64,000 bases of DNA from Methylobrevis albus (GTDB taxonomy: Bacteria > Pseudomonadota > Alphaproteobacteria > Rhizobiales > Pleomorphomonadaceae). The stretch lies in contig NZ_JADZLT010000036.1 in assembly GCF_015904235.1 (NCBI RefSeq), positions 124,001 to 188,000 of the forward strand, read 5' to 3'. The position numbers were made by a program, and so were the translations under genes. Shown here one piece after another: positions 57,166-64,000 of this stretch (the stretch's first letter is position 1; each line of letters starts with the position of its first letter). Below the pieces are notes generated by a model, which was not told the origin of the DNA, ran no database searches, and saw only the letters and a list, made by a program, of their open reading frames with translations.

Positions 57166-57771
57166 ATGCTGACGTCGACGAACAAGAGCCGGCCGGTCTA
57201 TCCCGGCCTCGCGCCGCGGCCCTTCGCGCAGCGGCACCTGATCGCCGCCGAGGGTGAAGGCGCGGCGGCAGTGGCGGAGCTCGTTGCCGCGGGAGCGGCC
57301 GATTTTGCGGCGAAGGCGAGCATCCTCTACACCGCCGGCGCCTCCGCCCCTTCGGATCCGGCGGGCCGGCTCGGCGCGCTCGGTGCCGACAGCCTCGCGA
57401 CCTTCCCCTCGATCGAGACGCTGCTGTTCCGCCTCGATGCCATGCTCGCCACCGCCGGCATGGGCACGGCGCTCTATGTGACCGGCACCGAGGGCTTCAT
57501 CGGCCGCGTCATCGCGCTCGCCGCCGGGCACGGCATCGACCACCTCACCATTGCCGCCGAGCATCGCGGCTCGCTCGCCCGCCGCGTCCAGTGCGTCCAC
57601 TGCAAGGGCTTTACGGAGAACGTGACGACCTCTGTCGTCGCCTGCAGCCACTGCGCCCTGCCGCTCACCGTGCGCGACCACTATTCCCGCCGGCTCGGCG
57701 CCTTCCAGGGCGTTTGCGTCAATGCCGAGGATCCGAGCGAGGCGCCGGTGGCCGAGGAGGTGTTCCGATGA
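57166..57771 (+). CDS. dmmA: Dimethylamine monooxygenase subunit DmmA
   Basis: A 201-residue protein matching DmmA. The N-terminal half is Ala-rich with an IETLLFRLDAMLATAGMGTALYVTG block. The C-terminal half has a zinc-ribbon-like pair of Cys knuckles (VQCVHCKGF and VACSHCALPL) and ends HYSRRLGAFQGVCVNAED. The ATG at 57166 has GGAG upstream; the longer start at 57127 falls in the repeat. Its stop overlaps dmmB by four bases. Confidence 0.88.
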   Translation: MLTSTNKSRPVYPGLAPRPFAQRHLIAAEGEGAAAVAELVAAGAADFAAKASILYTAGASAPSDPAGRLGALGADSLATFPSIETLLFRLDAMLATAGMGTALYVTGTEGFIGRVIALAAGHGIDHLTIAAEHRGSLARRVQCVHCKGFTENVTTSVVACSHCALPLTVRDHYSRRLGAFQGVCVNAEDPSEAPVAEEVFR

Positions 57772-58730
57772 TCGCACCGCAGATCAGAGTGCGCGTCCGC
57801 GACGTCGAGGAAGTGGCGCGGCGGGTGAAGCGGTTCCGGCTGGAGCCGGCCGACGGCGGGGCGCTGCCGGCGTTTTCCGGCGGCGCGCACGTTACCGTGT
57901 CGATGCCGGCGGGCGGGGCGCGGCCGCTGAAGAACCCCTATTCGCTCACGGGCGCTCCCGGCGAGACCGCGTTCTACGAGATCGGCGTCGAGAAGGTGGA
58001 GGGCGGGCGCGGCGGCTCGGCCTTCATGCACGAGGCGGTGCGGCCGGGCACGGAGCTTTTCATCGCGCCGCCGGCCAACCTCTTCCCCCTCGTCGCCCGG
58101 GCGCGAAAACACCTTTTTGTTGCCGGCGGCATCGGCATCACGCCGTTCCTCGCGATGGCCGCCCAGGCGGCGGCGCGCGGCGACCGCTTCGAACTGCACT
58201 ACGCCGCCCGGACCAGTGACGACTGCGCCTTCGCCGACCTGCTGATGCAGCGCTACGGCGGCGCCGTGCACTTCTATCATTCCGACCGCGGCGCCCGGCT
58301 CGACCTCGCCGCCCTCGTCGCGCACCAGCCGCTCGGCACGCACCTCTACGTCTGCGGCCCGGAGCGGCTGATCACCGCGACGCTGGATGCCGGCCGGTGC
58401 GCCGGCTGGCCGGAGCAGCACCTCCACGCCGAGCATTTCGCCAGCCCGCCCTCCGGCGATCCGTTCGATATCCGCATCGCCGGCAGTGACCGGATCGTGC
58501 CGGTCGCCGCCGATCAAAGCATGCTGGAAGCGCTGGAAGCCGCCGGCCTCGCGCCCCGCTACCTCTGCCGCGGCGGCGCCTGCGGCGAATGCGAGACGGC
58601 GGTGGTCGCCTGCGACGGCACGCTGGAGCACCACGACCATTTTCTCTCGGACGCGGACAAGGCGGCGGGGAAGAAGGTGATGATCTGTATTTCGCGGCTG
58701 AAGGGGCGAGAGGTGACGCTGGTGGTGTGA
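57768..58730 (+). CDS. dmmB: Dimethylamine monooxygenase reductase subunit DmmB
   Basis: A 320-residue PDR/VanB-type reductase. The flavin domain has KNPYSLTG (about 55-62); the NAD(P)H domain has FVAGGIGITPFLAMA (117-131) and LYVCGPERLI; and a C-terminal plant-type [2Fe-2S] ferredoxin uses Cys267, Cys272, Cys275 and Cys307 (LCRGGACGEC ... MICIS). It should feed electrons to the oxygenase DmmC. Translationally coupled to dmmA. Confidence 0.92.
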   Translation: MIAPQIRVRVRDVEEVARRVKRFRLEPADGGALPAFSGGAHVTVSMPAGGARPLKNPYSLTGAPGETAFYEIGVEKVEGGRGGSAFMHEAVRPGTELFIAPPANLFPLVARARKHLFVAGGIGITPFLAMAAQAAARGDRFELHYAARTSDDCAFADLLMQRYGGAVHFYHSDRGARLDLAALVAHQPLGTHLYVCGPERLITATLDAGRCAGWPEQHLHAEHFASPPSGDPFDIRIAGSDRIVPVAADQSMLEALEAAGLAPRYLCRGGACGECETAVVACDGTLEHHDHFLSDADKAAGKKVMICISRLKGREVTLVV

Positions 58731-59277
58731 GGGGGGAGGCTTCCGAGGGATGGCCGCCCGCTTCGCCGCCAAGTCCACCTCTCCGCGTTCTTCCGATCGC
58801 TCCGCCGTCATCCGACCCCTCCGCCGTCATTCCCGCGAAAGCGGGAATCCAACGCGCCGCGGGTGCGGAGACGAAGGACGCGCGGCGCGGCAGCGGAACA
58901 CATGCGCACCGCCCTCGCGGTGAGTTGGATTCCCGCGTTCGCGGGAATGACGATCGAGAGGTTGGTGCAGAAAAGAGGGACGCGCGGCGTGGCAGCGGAA
59001 CACATGCGCACCGCCCTCGCGGTGAGTTGGATTCCTGCTTTCGCGGGAATGACGGCCCGAGAGGTTGATGCAGAAGAGAGGCACGCGCGGCGCGGCAGCG
59101 ACGCACAGACACACCGCCCCGGGCGGTAAGCTGGATTCCCGCTTTCGCGGGAATGACGGCCCGAGACGTTTGGGCACAGGGGAGAACGTCGCGGACGGCG
59201 GAGCGGGCGACACCGCCGTCCGGAAATGAACTCCCCCATCCGGCACACGCCGGCAGGGACACATCAGGAGAGCCGTC
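58731..59277. repeat. Second tandem array, between dmmB and dmmC
   Basis: Units of about 102 bases each hold the palindrome tggattcccgctttcgcggg, starting at 58926, 59028 and 59131, with an opposite-oriented copy at 58825-58851. The unit body (gcggaacacatgcgcaccgccctcgcggtgag) differs from the array before dmmA, although the palindrome core is related. No gene is supported. dmmC has its own CAGGAGAG ribosome binding site after the array. Confidence 0.85.
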
Positions 59278-60318
59278 ATGGGCATCGCGTTCAGGACCGA
59301 GACCTTCCGCGACGACTTCACCTTCCGCAACAGTCCGGAAGCGGTGCGGCGGTTTCCGTTTCCGTTCCACGAAGACAAGTACATGTATGCGGTCAACATC
59401 GAGCCGCACGTGCCGGGGCCGAAGGGCAGCGCCACCGAATTCGCGCTCGACGTCGACGAACACTACGTCTCGGAACTCGCCGACCGCGCACTGGTGCTGA
59501 AAGACGATCCGCTGCGCTGCCAGTCGCTGCCGCACATGATCACCGCGGAGTGGGACTTTCTTGAACTGGTGATGACGTCGCTCACCCGCGACTACCCCGA
59601 ACACTTTGCGCTGCGCCAGGACGGCGACCGCTGGCACTGGACCAACCGGCCGCTCGGCATCGCGCAGGCGTTCACCTTCGGCGATGCGGCGACCCTGCCG
59701 CAGGGGCCGATGGAATATGTCGGCCGCCAGTGCCAGGGCGACTTCTGCCTGCTCGACCAGCGCGACGGCAATCTCTGGATGGACGCCGGCATCATCACCT
59801 GCCAGGCGGACTGGTCGCTCGACTTCGACATCGGCATGAACTTCATGGAGTGGCATGGCCCGGTGCCGCTCGCCCACCAGATGGGCGTGTTCGAGCGGGC
59901 GCTGAAGTTCCTCCTGAACCTCCGCCTCGGCCAGCCGGTGCGGCGGCTGAACTGGACCATGACGGTGAACCCGCGGCTCGACACCAGCCCGGAAAACTAT
60001 CCGAAGTGGGGCACCGACCGCACCACGATCACGCCGGAGAACGTCGGTTCGAAGCTGCACCTGCGCGTCGAGTTGCAGGGGCTGTGGCGGCTGCCGCGCT
60101 CGAACGCGATCGTGTTCTCGATCCGCTGCTACCTGATCTCGCTGGATGAAATCGCAACGGTGCCGAAGTGGACGCGGCGCCTCGCGCGTGTGCTGGCGAG
60201 CCTGCCGCCGGAGCTTGCCGAGTACAAGGGATTGACCCGGTTCCGGCAGACGGCGGTGGACTGGCTGAGTGCGCGGGACGACGGGGCGCCGACGTCGGCG
60301 GGGTGTGGGCCGGAGTGA
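59278..60318 (+). CDS. dmmC: Dimethylamine monooxygenase subunit DmmC (haem-dependent N-demethylase family)
   Basis: A 346-residue DUF3445/HODM-family protein. Blocks include FPFPFHEDKYMYAVNIEPH, WDFLELVMTSLTRDYPEHFAL, GDFCLLDQRDGNLWMDAGIITCQADWSLDFDIGMNF, and LRVELQGLWRLPRSNAIVFSIRCYLISL. The family oxidatively removes a methyl group from secondary amines; here dimethylamine to methylamine and formaldehyde. ATG 59278 has CAGGAGA upstream. It closes the dmmDABC set but is separated from dmmB by 547 bases. Confidence 0.92.
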   Translation: MGIAFRTETFRDDFTFRNSPEAVRRFPFPFHEDKYMYAVNIEPHVPGPKGSATEFALDVDEHYVSELADRALVLKDDPLRCQSLPHMITAEWDFLELVMTSLTRDYPEHFALRQDGDRWHWTNRPLGIAQAFTFGDAATLPQGPMEYVGRQCQGDFCLLDQRDGNLWMDAGIITCQADWSLDFDIGMNFMEWHGPVPLAHQMGVFERALKFLLNLRLGQPVRRLNWTMTVNPRLDTSPENYPKWGTDRTTITPENVGSKLHLRVELQGLWRLPRSNAIVFSIRCYLISLDEIATVPKWTRRLARVLASLPPELAEYKGLTRFRQTAVDWLSARDDGAPTSAGCGPE

Positions 60319-60363
60319 GGGGTGGGTTTGGCCGGGGGCTTAGAGATCGTTGAGAGGCTGCTG

Positions 60364-60557
60364 GCCCCTCCCGACCCGGCTACGCCGGGCCACCCTCCCC
60401 ACGAGGGGGAGGGATGTGGTGCGGCATAGTCTGCGCAAGGGTCGAAATGCTGATCAGCCGGCTCCGCCAAAGGCGGCAACTTTCTAGATCTTAGCCGGCA
60501 AACATCCCTCCCCCTCGTGGGGAGGGTGGCCCGGCGAAGCCGGGTCGGGAGGGGTAA
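60364..60557. repeat. Dispersed repeat family A, copy 2
   Basis: The arms 60364-60416 (cccctcccgacccggctacg...) and 60504-60557 are inverted repeats of about 54 bases around an 87-base centre. They match family A copy 1 with small changes. The element sits between the dmmC stop and the M42 peptidase stop and may also act as a convergent-transcription barrier. Confidence 0.8.
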
Positions 60558-60602
60558 CGGCGTATCCCGGGCTCAAAACCCCGTCCGACGTCGCAGAACC
60601 CC

Positions 60603-61763
60603 TCAAGCCCGATGCGGCCGCGGCACCACCGGTTCGTGCGCCGCCCGCGCCTCCTGCATCGGCTGGGTCGTGAACCCCTCGATCCCCGACACGCTTTCCG
60701 CGTCGCGCGTGATCTCCACCGGGCTGGTCAGATACGCCGTCACCAGTTCGGCGAGCGAGCGCAGCGCGTGGACGTTGGTGCGCTCGTAGCCGTGCGAGGC
60801 GTCGACGCCGAAGGTGATCAGCGCGGTGCGCACGTCCTCGCCGGCCTCGATCGCCGAGGCGCTGTCGGAGCGGTAGTAGCGGAAGACGTCCTGCTGGTAG
60901 CGGATGTCGTGGTCGCGGCAGAGGCGGATCAACTTGCGGGTCAGGTGATAGTCGAACGGCCCGGTCTGGTCGGCCATCGCAATGGTGACGCCGAATTCGT
61001 CGGAGGCCTGGCCGGGGGCCGCGGTGCCGTTGTCGATGGCGACCAGCGAGGCGACGTCGCGGGTAAGCAGCGACGATGCGCCGACGCCGACCTCTTCGGC
61101 GATCGAGAACAGCCAGAAGGTGTCGACCGGGAGTTCCGCCTTCTCGCGCAGGATCGCCTCGAGCGCGCCGAACATCGCCGCGACGCCGGCCTTGTCGTCG
61201 AGGTGGCGCGAGACGACGTAGCCGTTGTCGAGGAACTCGGGCTGCGGGTCGATCGCGACGATGTCGCCGACGGCAAAGCCCAGCCGCTCGCAGTCGGCGC
61301 GGCTGCGGGTGAGCGCATCGACGCGGAGTTCCGCGTGCGGCCAGCCGATCGGGGCGGTGTCGACTTCCTCGTTGAACGTGTGGCCCGAGGCCTTCAGCGG
61401 CAGGATCGTGCCGCGCCAGGCGCCCTTCTCGGTGAAGATCGTGCAGCGGGCGCCCTCGGCGAAGCGCGCCGACCAGTGGCCGATCGGCACCAGCTCCAGC
61501 CGACCGTTGTCTTTCAGCGCCTTGACCTGCGCGCCGAGGGTGTCGACGTGGGCGATGATCGCCCGCGCACCCTTAGAGGTCTTGCCCGGCGTGAAGGCGC
61601 GGATGGCGCCGCGGCGGGTGAGTTCCACCTGCGCGCCGAGGCGCTGCAGTTCGGCGGTGCATTCGCGCACCACCATGTCGGTGTAGCCCGCCGGGCTCGG
61701 GATCTCGAGCAGGGCGGCGAGCCGGTCCAGCATGTAGCCGGCGTCGATCGAAAGCCGGCCCAT
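60603..61763 (-). CDS. M42-family peptidase of the NAGGN osmoprotectant system
   Basis: A 386-residue metallopeptidase. The dinuclear metal site is visible: IIAHVDTLG (His, Asp), RHLDDKAGVAA (Asp), FSIAEEVGVGAS (Glu pair) and VDASHGYERTN (His). The N-terminus MLDRLAALLEIPSPAGYTD is typical. Members in this gene order are assigned to the N-acetylglutaminylglutamine amide system, perhaps turning over or trimming the product. Its ATG overlaps the synthetase stop by one base. Confidence 0.9.
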   Translation of the reverse strand: MGRLSIDAGYMLDRLAALLEIPSPAGYTDMVVRECTAELQRLGAQVELTRRGAIRAFTPGKTSKGARAIIAHVDTLGAQVKALKDNGRLELVPIGHWSARFAEGARCTIFTEKGAWRGTILPLKASGHTFNEEVDTAPIGWPHAELRVDALTRSRADCERLGFAVGDIVAIDPQPEFLDNGYVVSRHLDDKAGVAAMFGALEAILREKAELPVDTFWLFSIAEEVGVGASSLLTRDVASLVAIDNGTAAPGQASDEFGVTIAMADQTGPFDYHLTRKLIRLCRDHDIRYQQDVFRYYRSDSASAIEAGEDVRTALITFGVDASHGYERTNVHALRSLAELVTAYLTSPVEITRDAESVSGIEGFTTQPMQEARAAHEPVVPRPHRA

Positions 61764-63493
61764 CAGTTGCGCATCCCCTCGGCGCGGCGCTCGGCGAGCC
61801 GTGCGGCCATCGGCATCGACTGCGGGAACAGGAGGTCGATGAAGCGCGCCGCGGTCGGCTGCGGCTCGTGATTGGCAAGGCCCGGGCGCTCGTTCGCCTC
61901 GATGAAGACGTAGTCGGGCTTGTCGGGCGCCTTCACCAGGAGGTCGATGCCGGTGACGGGGATCTGGATCGACTTTGCCGCCTTCACCGCCGCGTCAATC
62001 AGCACCGGATGCACGATGTCGGTGACGTCGTGGATGGTGCCGCCGGTGTGGAGGTTGGCGGTGCGCCGGACAACGATCTCCGCCCCCTCGGGCGCGACGT
62101 CGTCGAGACCGAGACCGCTGCGGGCGACGCAGCGTTCGGTCTCGACGTCGAGCGGGATCGTCGATTCGCCGCCCGTCGCGGCGGCGCGGCGGCGGCTCTG
62201 GCGCTCGATCAGCTCGCGGATGGCGCTGCGGCCGTCGCCAAAGACGCGCGGCGGCCGGCGGATCGCCGCTGCGACCACCTTGTAGTCGATGACGACGAGG
62301 CGGAGGTCCTCGCCCTCGGCGCAGCTTTCGACGATGACGCGGTCGCAGACGCGGCGCGCGACGTCGACCGCCGCCTCCAGCGCCTCCGGGCTGTCGATGC
62401 CGACGGCGACGCCGCGGCCCTGCTCGCCGCGGGCGGGTTTTACCACCACGGCGCCGTGCTCGGCGAGGAAGGCCGCGCGGGCGGCCGCGTCGTCGGCTTC
62501 GATCTGCGCCGGCACGACGAGGCCGGCGCGCTCGACCACCCGGCGCGTCACCGCCTTGTCGTCGCAGATCGAGACCGCGATCGCCGAGGTGAGGTCGGTG
62601 AGGCTCTCGCGGCACATGATGGCGCGGCCGCCGTAGCTGAGGCGGAAGAAGCCGCCCTCGGCGTCGGTGACTTCGACGTCGATGCCGCGCCGGCGCGCCT
62701 CGTCGACGATCAGGCGGGCATAGGGGTTGAGCTCGGCCTCGGGCACCGGGCCGGTGAAGAGCTTCTCGTTGAACGAGTTTTTCCGCTTCAGCGTGAAGTA
62801 GGGCACGCGGGCAAAGCCGATCTTCTCGTAGAGCGCGATCGCCTCGGCGTTGTCGTGCATCACCGAGAGATCCATGAAGGCGGCACCGCGGGCGGCGTAG
62901 AGGCTCGCCAGCGCATGGACGAGGCCGGCGCCGACGCCGGGGGCGGGCGCCTGCGGATCGACCGCGAGGCACCAGAGCGACGAGCCCTTCTCCGGATCGC
63001 CGAAGGCGGCCGCGTGGTCGACGCCCATCACGGTGCCGAGCACCTGGCCGGCGGCGTCGACGGCGACCAGCACCGTGACGACGTTCTCCGCCGCCATGCG
63101 GTCGAAGAGGTGGGGCGGGATCGTCATCATCGACCGGGCGCCGTAGATGCGGTTGACGGCGTCGACGTCGGCGTTGCCGGCAAGGTCGCGGATCTCGAAG
63201 GCCGCCGGCGGCGCCTCGGGCGGGCGGTAGCCTTCGAGGTCGAGGCGGAAGGTGTGCGAGGGGTCGAGGAACAGCTCGTGCGGGGCGGCCGCCAGCACAA
63301 CGTGCGGGTCGGCGATGTAGAAGGCGATGTCACGCCGGCCGGGCGACTCGGCGCGCATCACGTCGACGAGGGCGGCCGGATCGGCGAAGCTCTGGCCGAA
63401 GACGAGTCGGCCCCAGCCGCATTCGACGGCGGCGTCGATGGCGCGGGCATCGCTGGCGGTGGGTTCGGCCGTGGCGGCGGTGGCGGTGGTCAT
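61763..63493 (-). CDS. ngg: N-acetylglutaminylglutamine synthetase (GNAT plus ATP-grasp)
   Basis: A 576-residue bifunctional protein. A GNAT acetyltransferase domain lies at about 90-250 (VNRIYGARSMM, GSSLWCLAVDPQAPAPGVGAGLVHAL), followed by an ATP-grasp ligase (VVVKPARGEQGRGVAVGI, RVFGDGRSAIRELI, VFIEANERPGLANHEPQP). It makes the acetylated dipeptide precursor of NAGGN, an osmoprotectant in many proteobacteria. ATG 63493 has AAGGGGA upstream; a longer start at 63550 is rejected. Confidence 0.92.
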   Translation of the reverse strand: MTTATAATAEPTASDARAIDAAVECGWGRLVFGQSFADPAALVDVMRAESPGRRDIAFYIADPHVVLAAAPHELFLDPSHTFRLDLEGYRPPEAPPAAFEIRDLAGNADVDAVNRIYGARSMMTIPPHLFDRMAAENVVTVLVAVDAAGQVLGTVMGVDHAAAFGDPEKGSSLWCLAVDPQAPAPGVGAGLVHALASLYAARGAAFMDLSVMHDNAEAIALYEKIGFARVPYFTLKRKNSFNEKLFTGPVPEAELNPYARLIVDEARRRGIDVEVTDAEGGFFRLSYGGRAIMCRESLTDLTSAIAVSICDDKAVTRRVVERAGLVVPAQIEADDAAARAAFLAEHGAVVVKPARGEQGRGVAVGIDSPEALEAAVDVARRVCDRVIVESCAEGEDLRLVVIDYKVVAAAIRRPPRVFGDGRSAIRELIERQSRRRAAATGGESTIPLDVETERCVARSGLGLDDVAPEGAEIVVRRTANLHTGGTIHDVTDIVHPVLIDAAVKAAKSIQIPVTGIDLLVKAPDKPDYVFIEANERPGLANHEPQPTAARFIDLLFPQSMPMAARLAERRAEGMRN

Positions 63494-63584
63494 GACGTAT
63501 TCCCCTTCGTGGTCGCGGACCTTTCCGGGCGGCGGCGCAGCGCGCGGCACCGCCCGGTTCGGTCTCGCCTCAGGCGGTCTCGCT

Positions 63585-64000
63585 TCAGGCAGCCTGGGCC
63601 TGGAGCCAGAGCTCCAGGGTCGCCGCCTGCCAGAGTTCGGAGCCGCCGAGCGGCGTGATCGCCGCCTTCGGGTCGCCGAGTAGCCCGTCGATGTAGTCCT
63701 GGCGGAACAGGCCGCGGTCGCGGGCGGCGCGCGAGGTCAGCGTGTCGCGCACCATCTCGAGCACCGGGCCCTCGACGTATTTCAGCGCCGGCACCGGGAA
63801 GTAGCCCTTCTTGCGGTCGATGATCTCGGCCGGGAGCAGCTTGCGGGCGACGTCCTTCAGCACCTTCTTGCCGCCGCCCTCCACCTTGTGGCGCGGCGGG
63901 ATCTTCGCGGCGAGCTCGACGAGCTCGTGGTCGAGGAACGGCACGCGCGCCTCGAGGCCGAAGGCCATCGTCATGTTGTCGACGCGCTTCACCGGGTCGT
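63585..64000 (-). CDS. asnO: NAGGN amidotransferase, asparagine-synthetase-like, partial
   Basis: The C-terminal 138 residues of an asparagine synthetase-like amidotransferase; the rest lies beyond the right edge. MKRVDNMTMAFGLEARVPFLDHELVELAAKIPP and RKKGYFPVPALKYVEG are signatures of the synthetase domain. As the partner of the synthetase and the M42 peptidase, it should convert the dipeptide to its C-terminal amide. The last bases of the gene are 91 bases upstream of the synthetase start. Confidence 0.9.
   Translation of the reverse strand, partial: DPVKRVDNMTMAFGLEARVPFLDHELVELAAKIPPRHKVEGGGKKVLKDVARKLLPAEIIDRKKGYFPVPALKYVEGPVLEMVRDTLTSRAARDRGLFRQDYIDGLLGDPKAAITPLGGSELWQAATLELWLQAQAA

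Overview
The window is about 70% G+C, and genes lie close together on both strands. It reads as a chromosomal segment of an alphaproteobacterium, most likely Hyphomicrobiales (Rhizobiales). The evidence for this is tlpA divergent from argH, the order argH-lptM-lysA-TIGR02302, rpmH-rnpA-yidC-engB, and a complete methylated-amine pathway of the kind known from Ruegeria, Methylocella and relatives. I see no rRNA, transposase, integrase, CRISPR array or replication origin.

Layout. 1-640: 5' part of an APH-like phosphotransferase gene. 984-10417: mixed metabolism (amidase, YdeP-like molybdoenzyme, aspartate aminotransferase, MsrP, LLM flavoenzyme, PHB-depolymerase-like esterase, beta-propeller). 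10427-13856: a regulator divergent from a small membrane protein plus DUF899 pair, then a MarR/SnoaL divergent pair. 14071-17579: copper and metal genes (frameshifted DUF2946, YcnI, CopC-CopD fusion, HupE). 17623-22166: a six-gene arsenic operon with two ArsR regulators. 22216-25768: a TetR remnant, a LysR gene, an MBL hydrolase, an AT-richer secreted protein gene and tRNA-Arg(ACG). 26268-30224: an orphan histidine kinase and a TVP38/flavoprotein-disulfide-reductase pair. 30646-33838: rpmH-rnpA-yidC-engB. 34085-40606: a branched-chain-type ABC importer and a polytopic membrane protein. 40801-47557: tlpA, argH, lptM, lysA, TIGR02302. 47694-48595: MarR and DUF1398.

48616-60318 is the most interesting region: trimethylamine monooxygenase (tmm), a 55-residue membrane protein missed by ordinary ORF length cut-offs, an Amt-family transporter, an XRE/cupin regulator, TMAO demethylase (tdm) and the dimethylamine monooxygenase genes dmmD, dmmA, dmmB and dmmC. 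Together they should convert trimethylamine to TMAO, then dimethylamine, then methylamine, passing one-carbon units to tetrahydrofolate. Two different palindrome-containing tandem arrays split the dmm genes, and a CAAGAAAAT-containing inverted repeat lies upstream of both tmm and tdm.

60603-64000 holds the N-acetylglutaminylglutamine amide (NAGGN) osmoprotectant genes: M42 peptidase, synthetase and the C-terminal end of the amidotransferase. Three families of dispersed inverted repeats are scattered through the right two thirds. One has 47-bp perfect arms and abuts, or reads into, the 5' ends of two genes.
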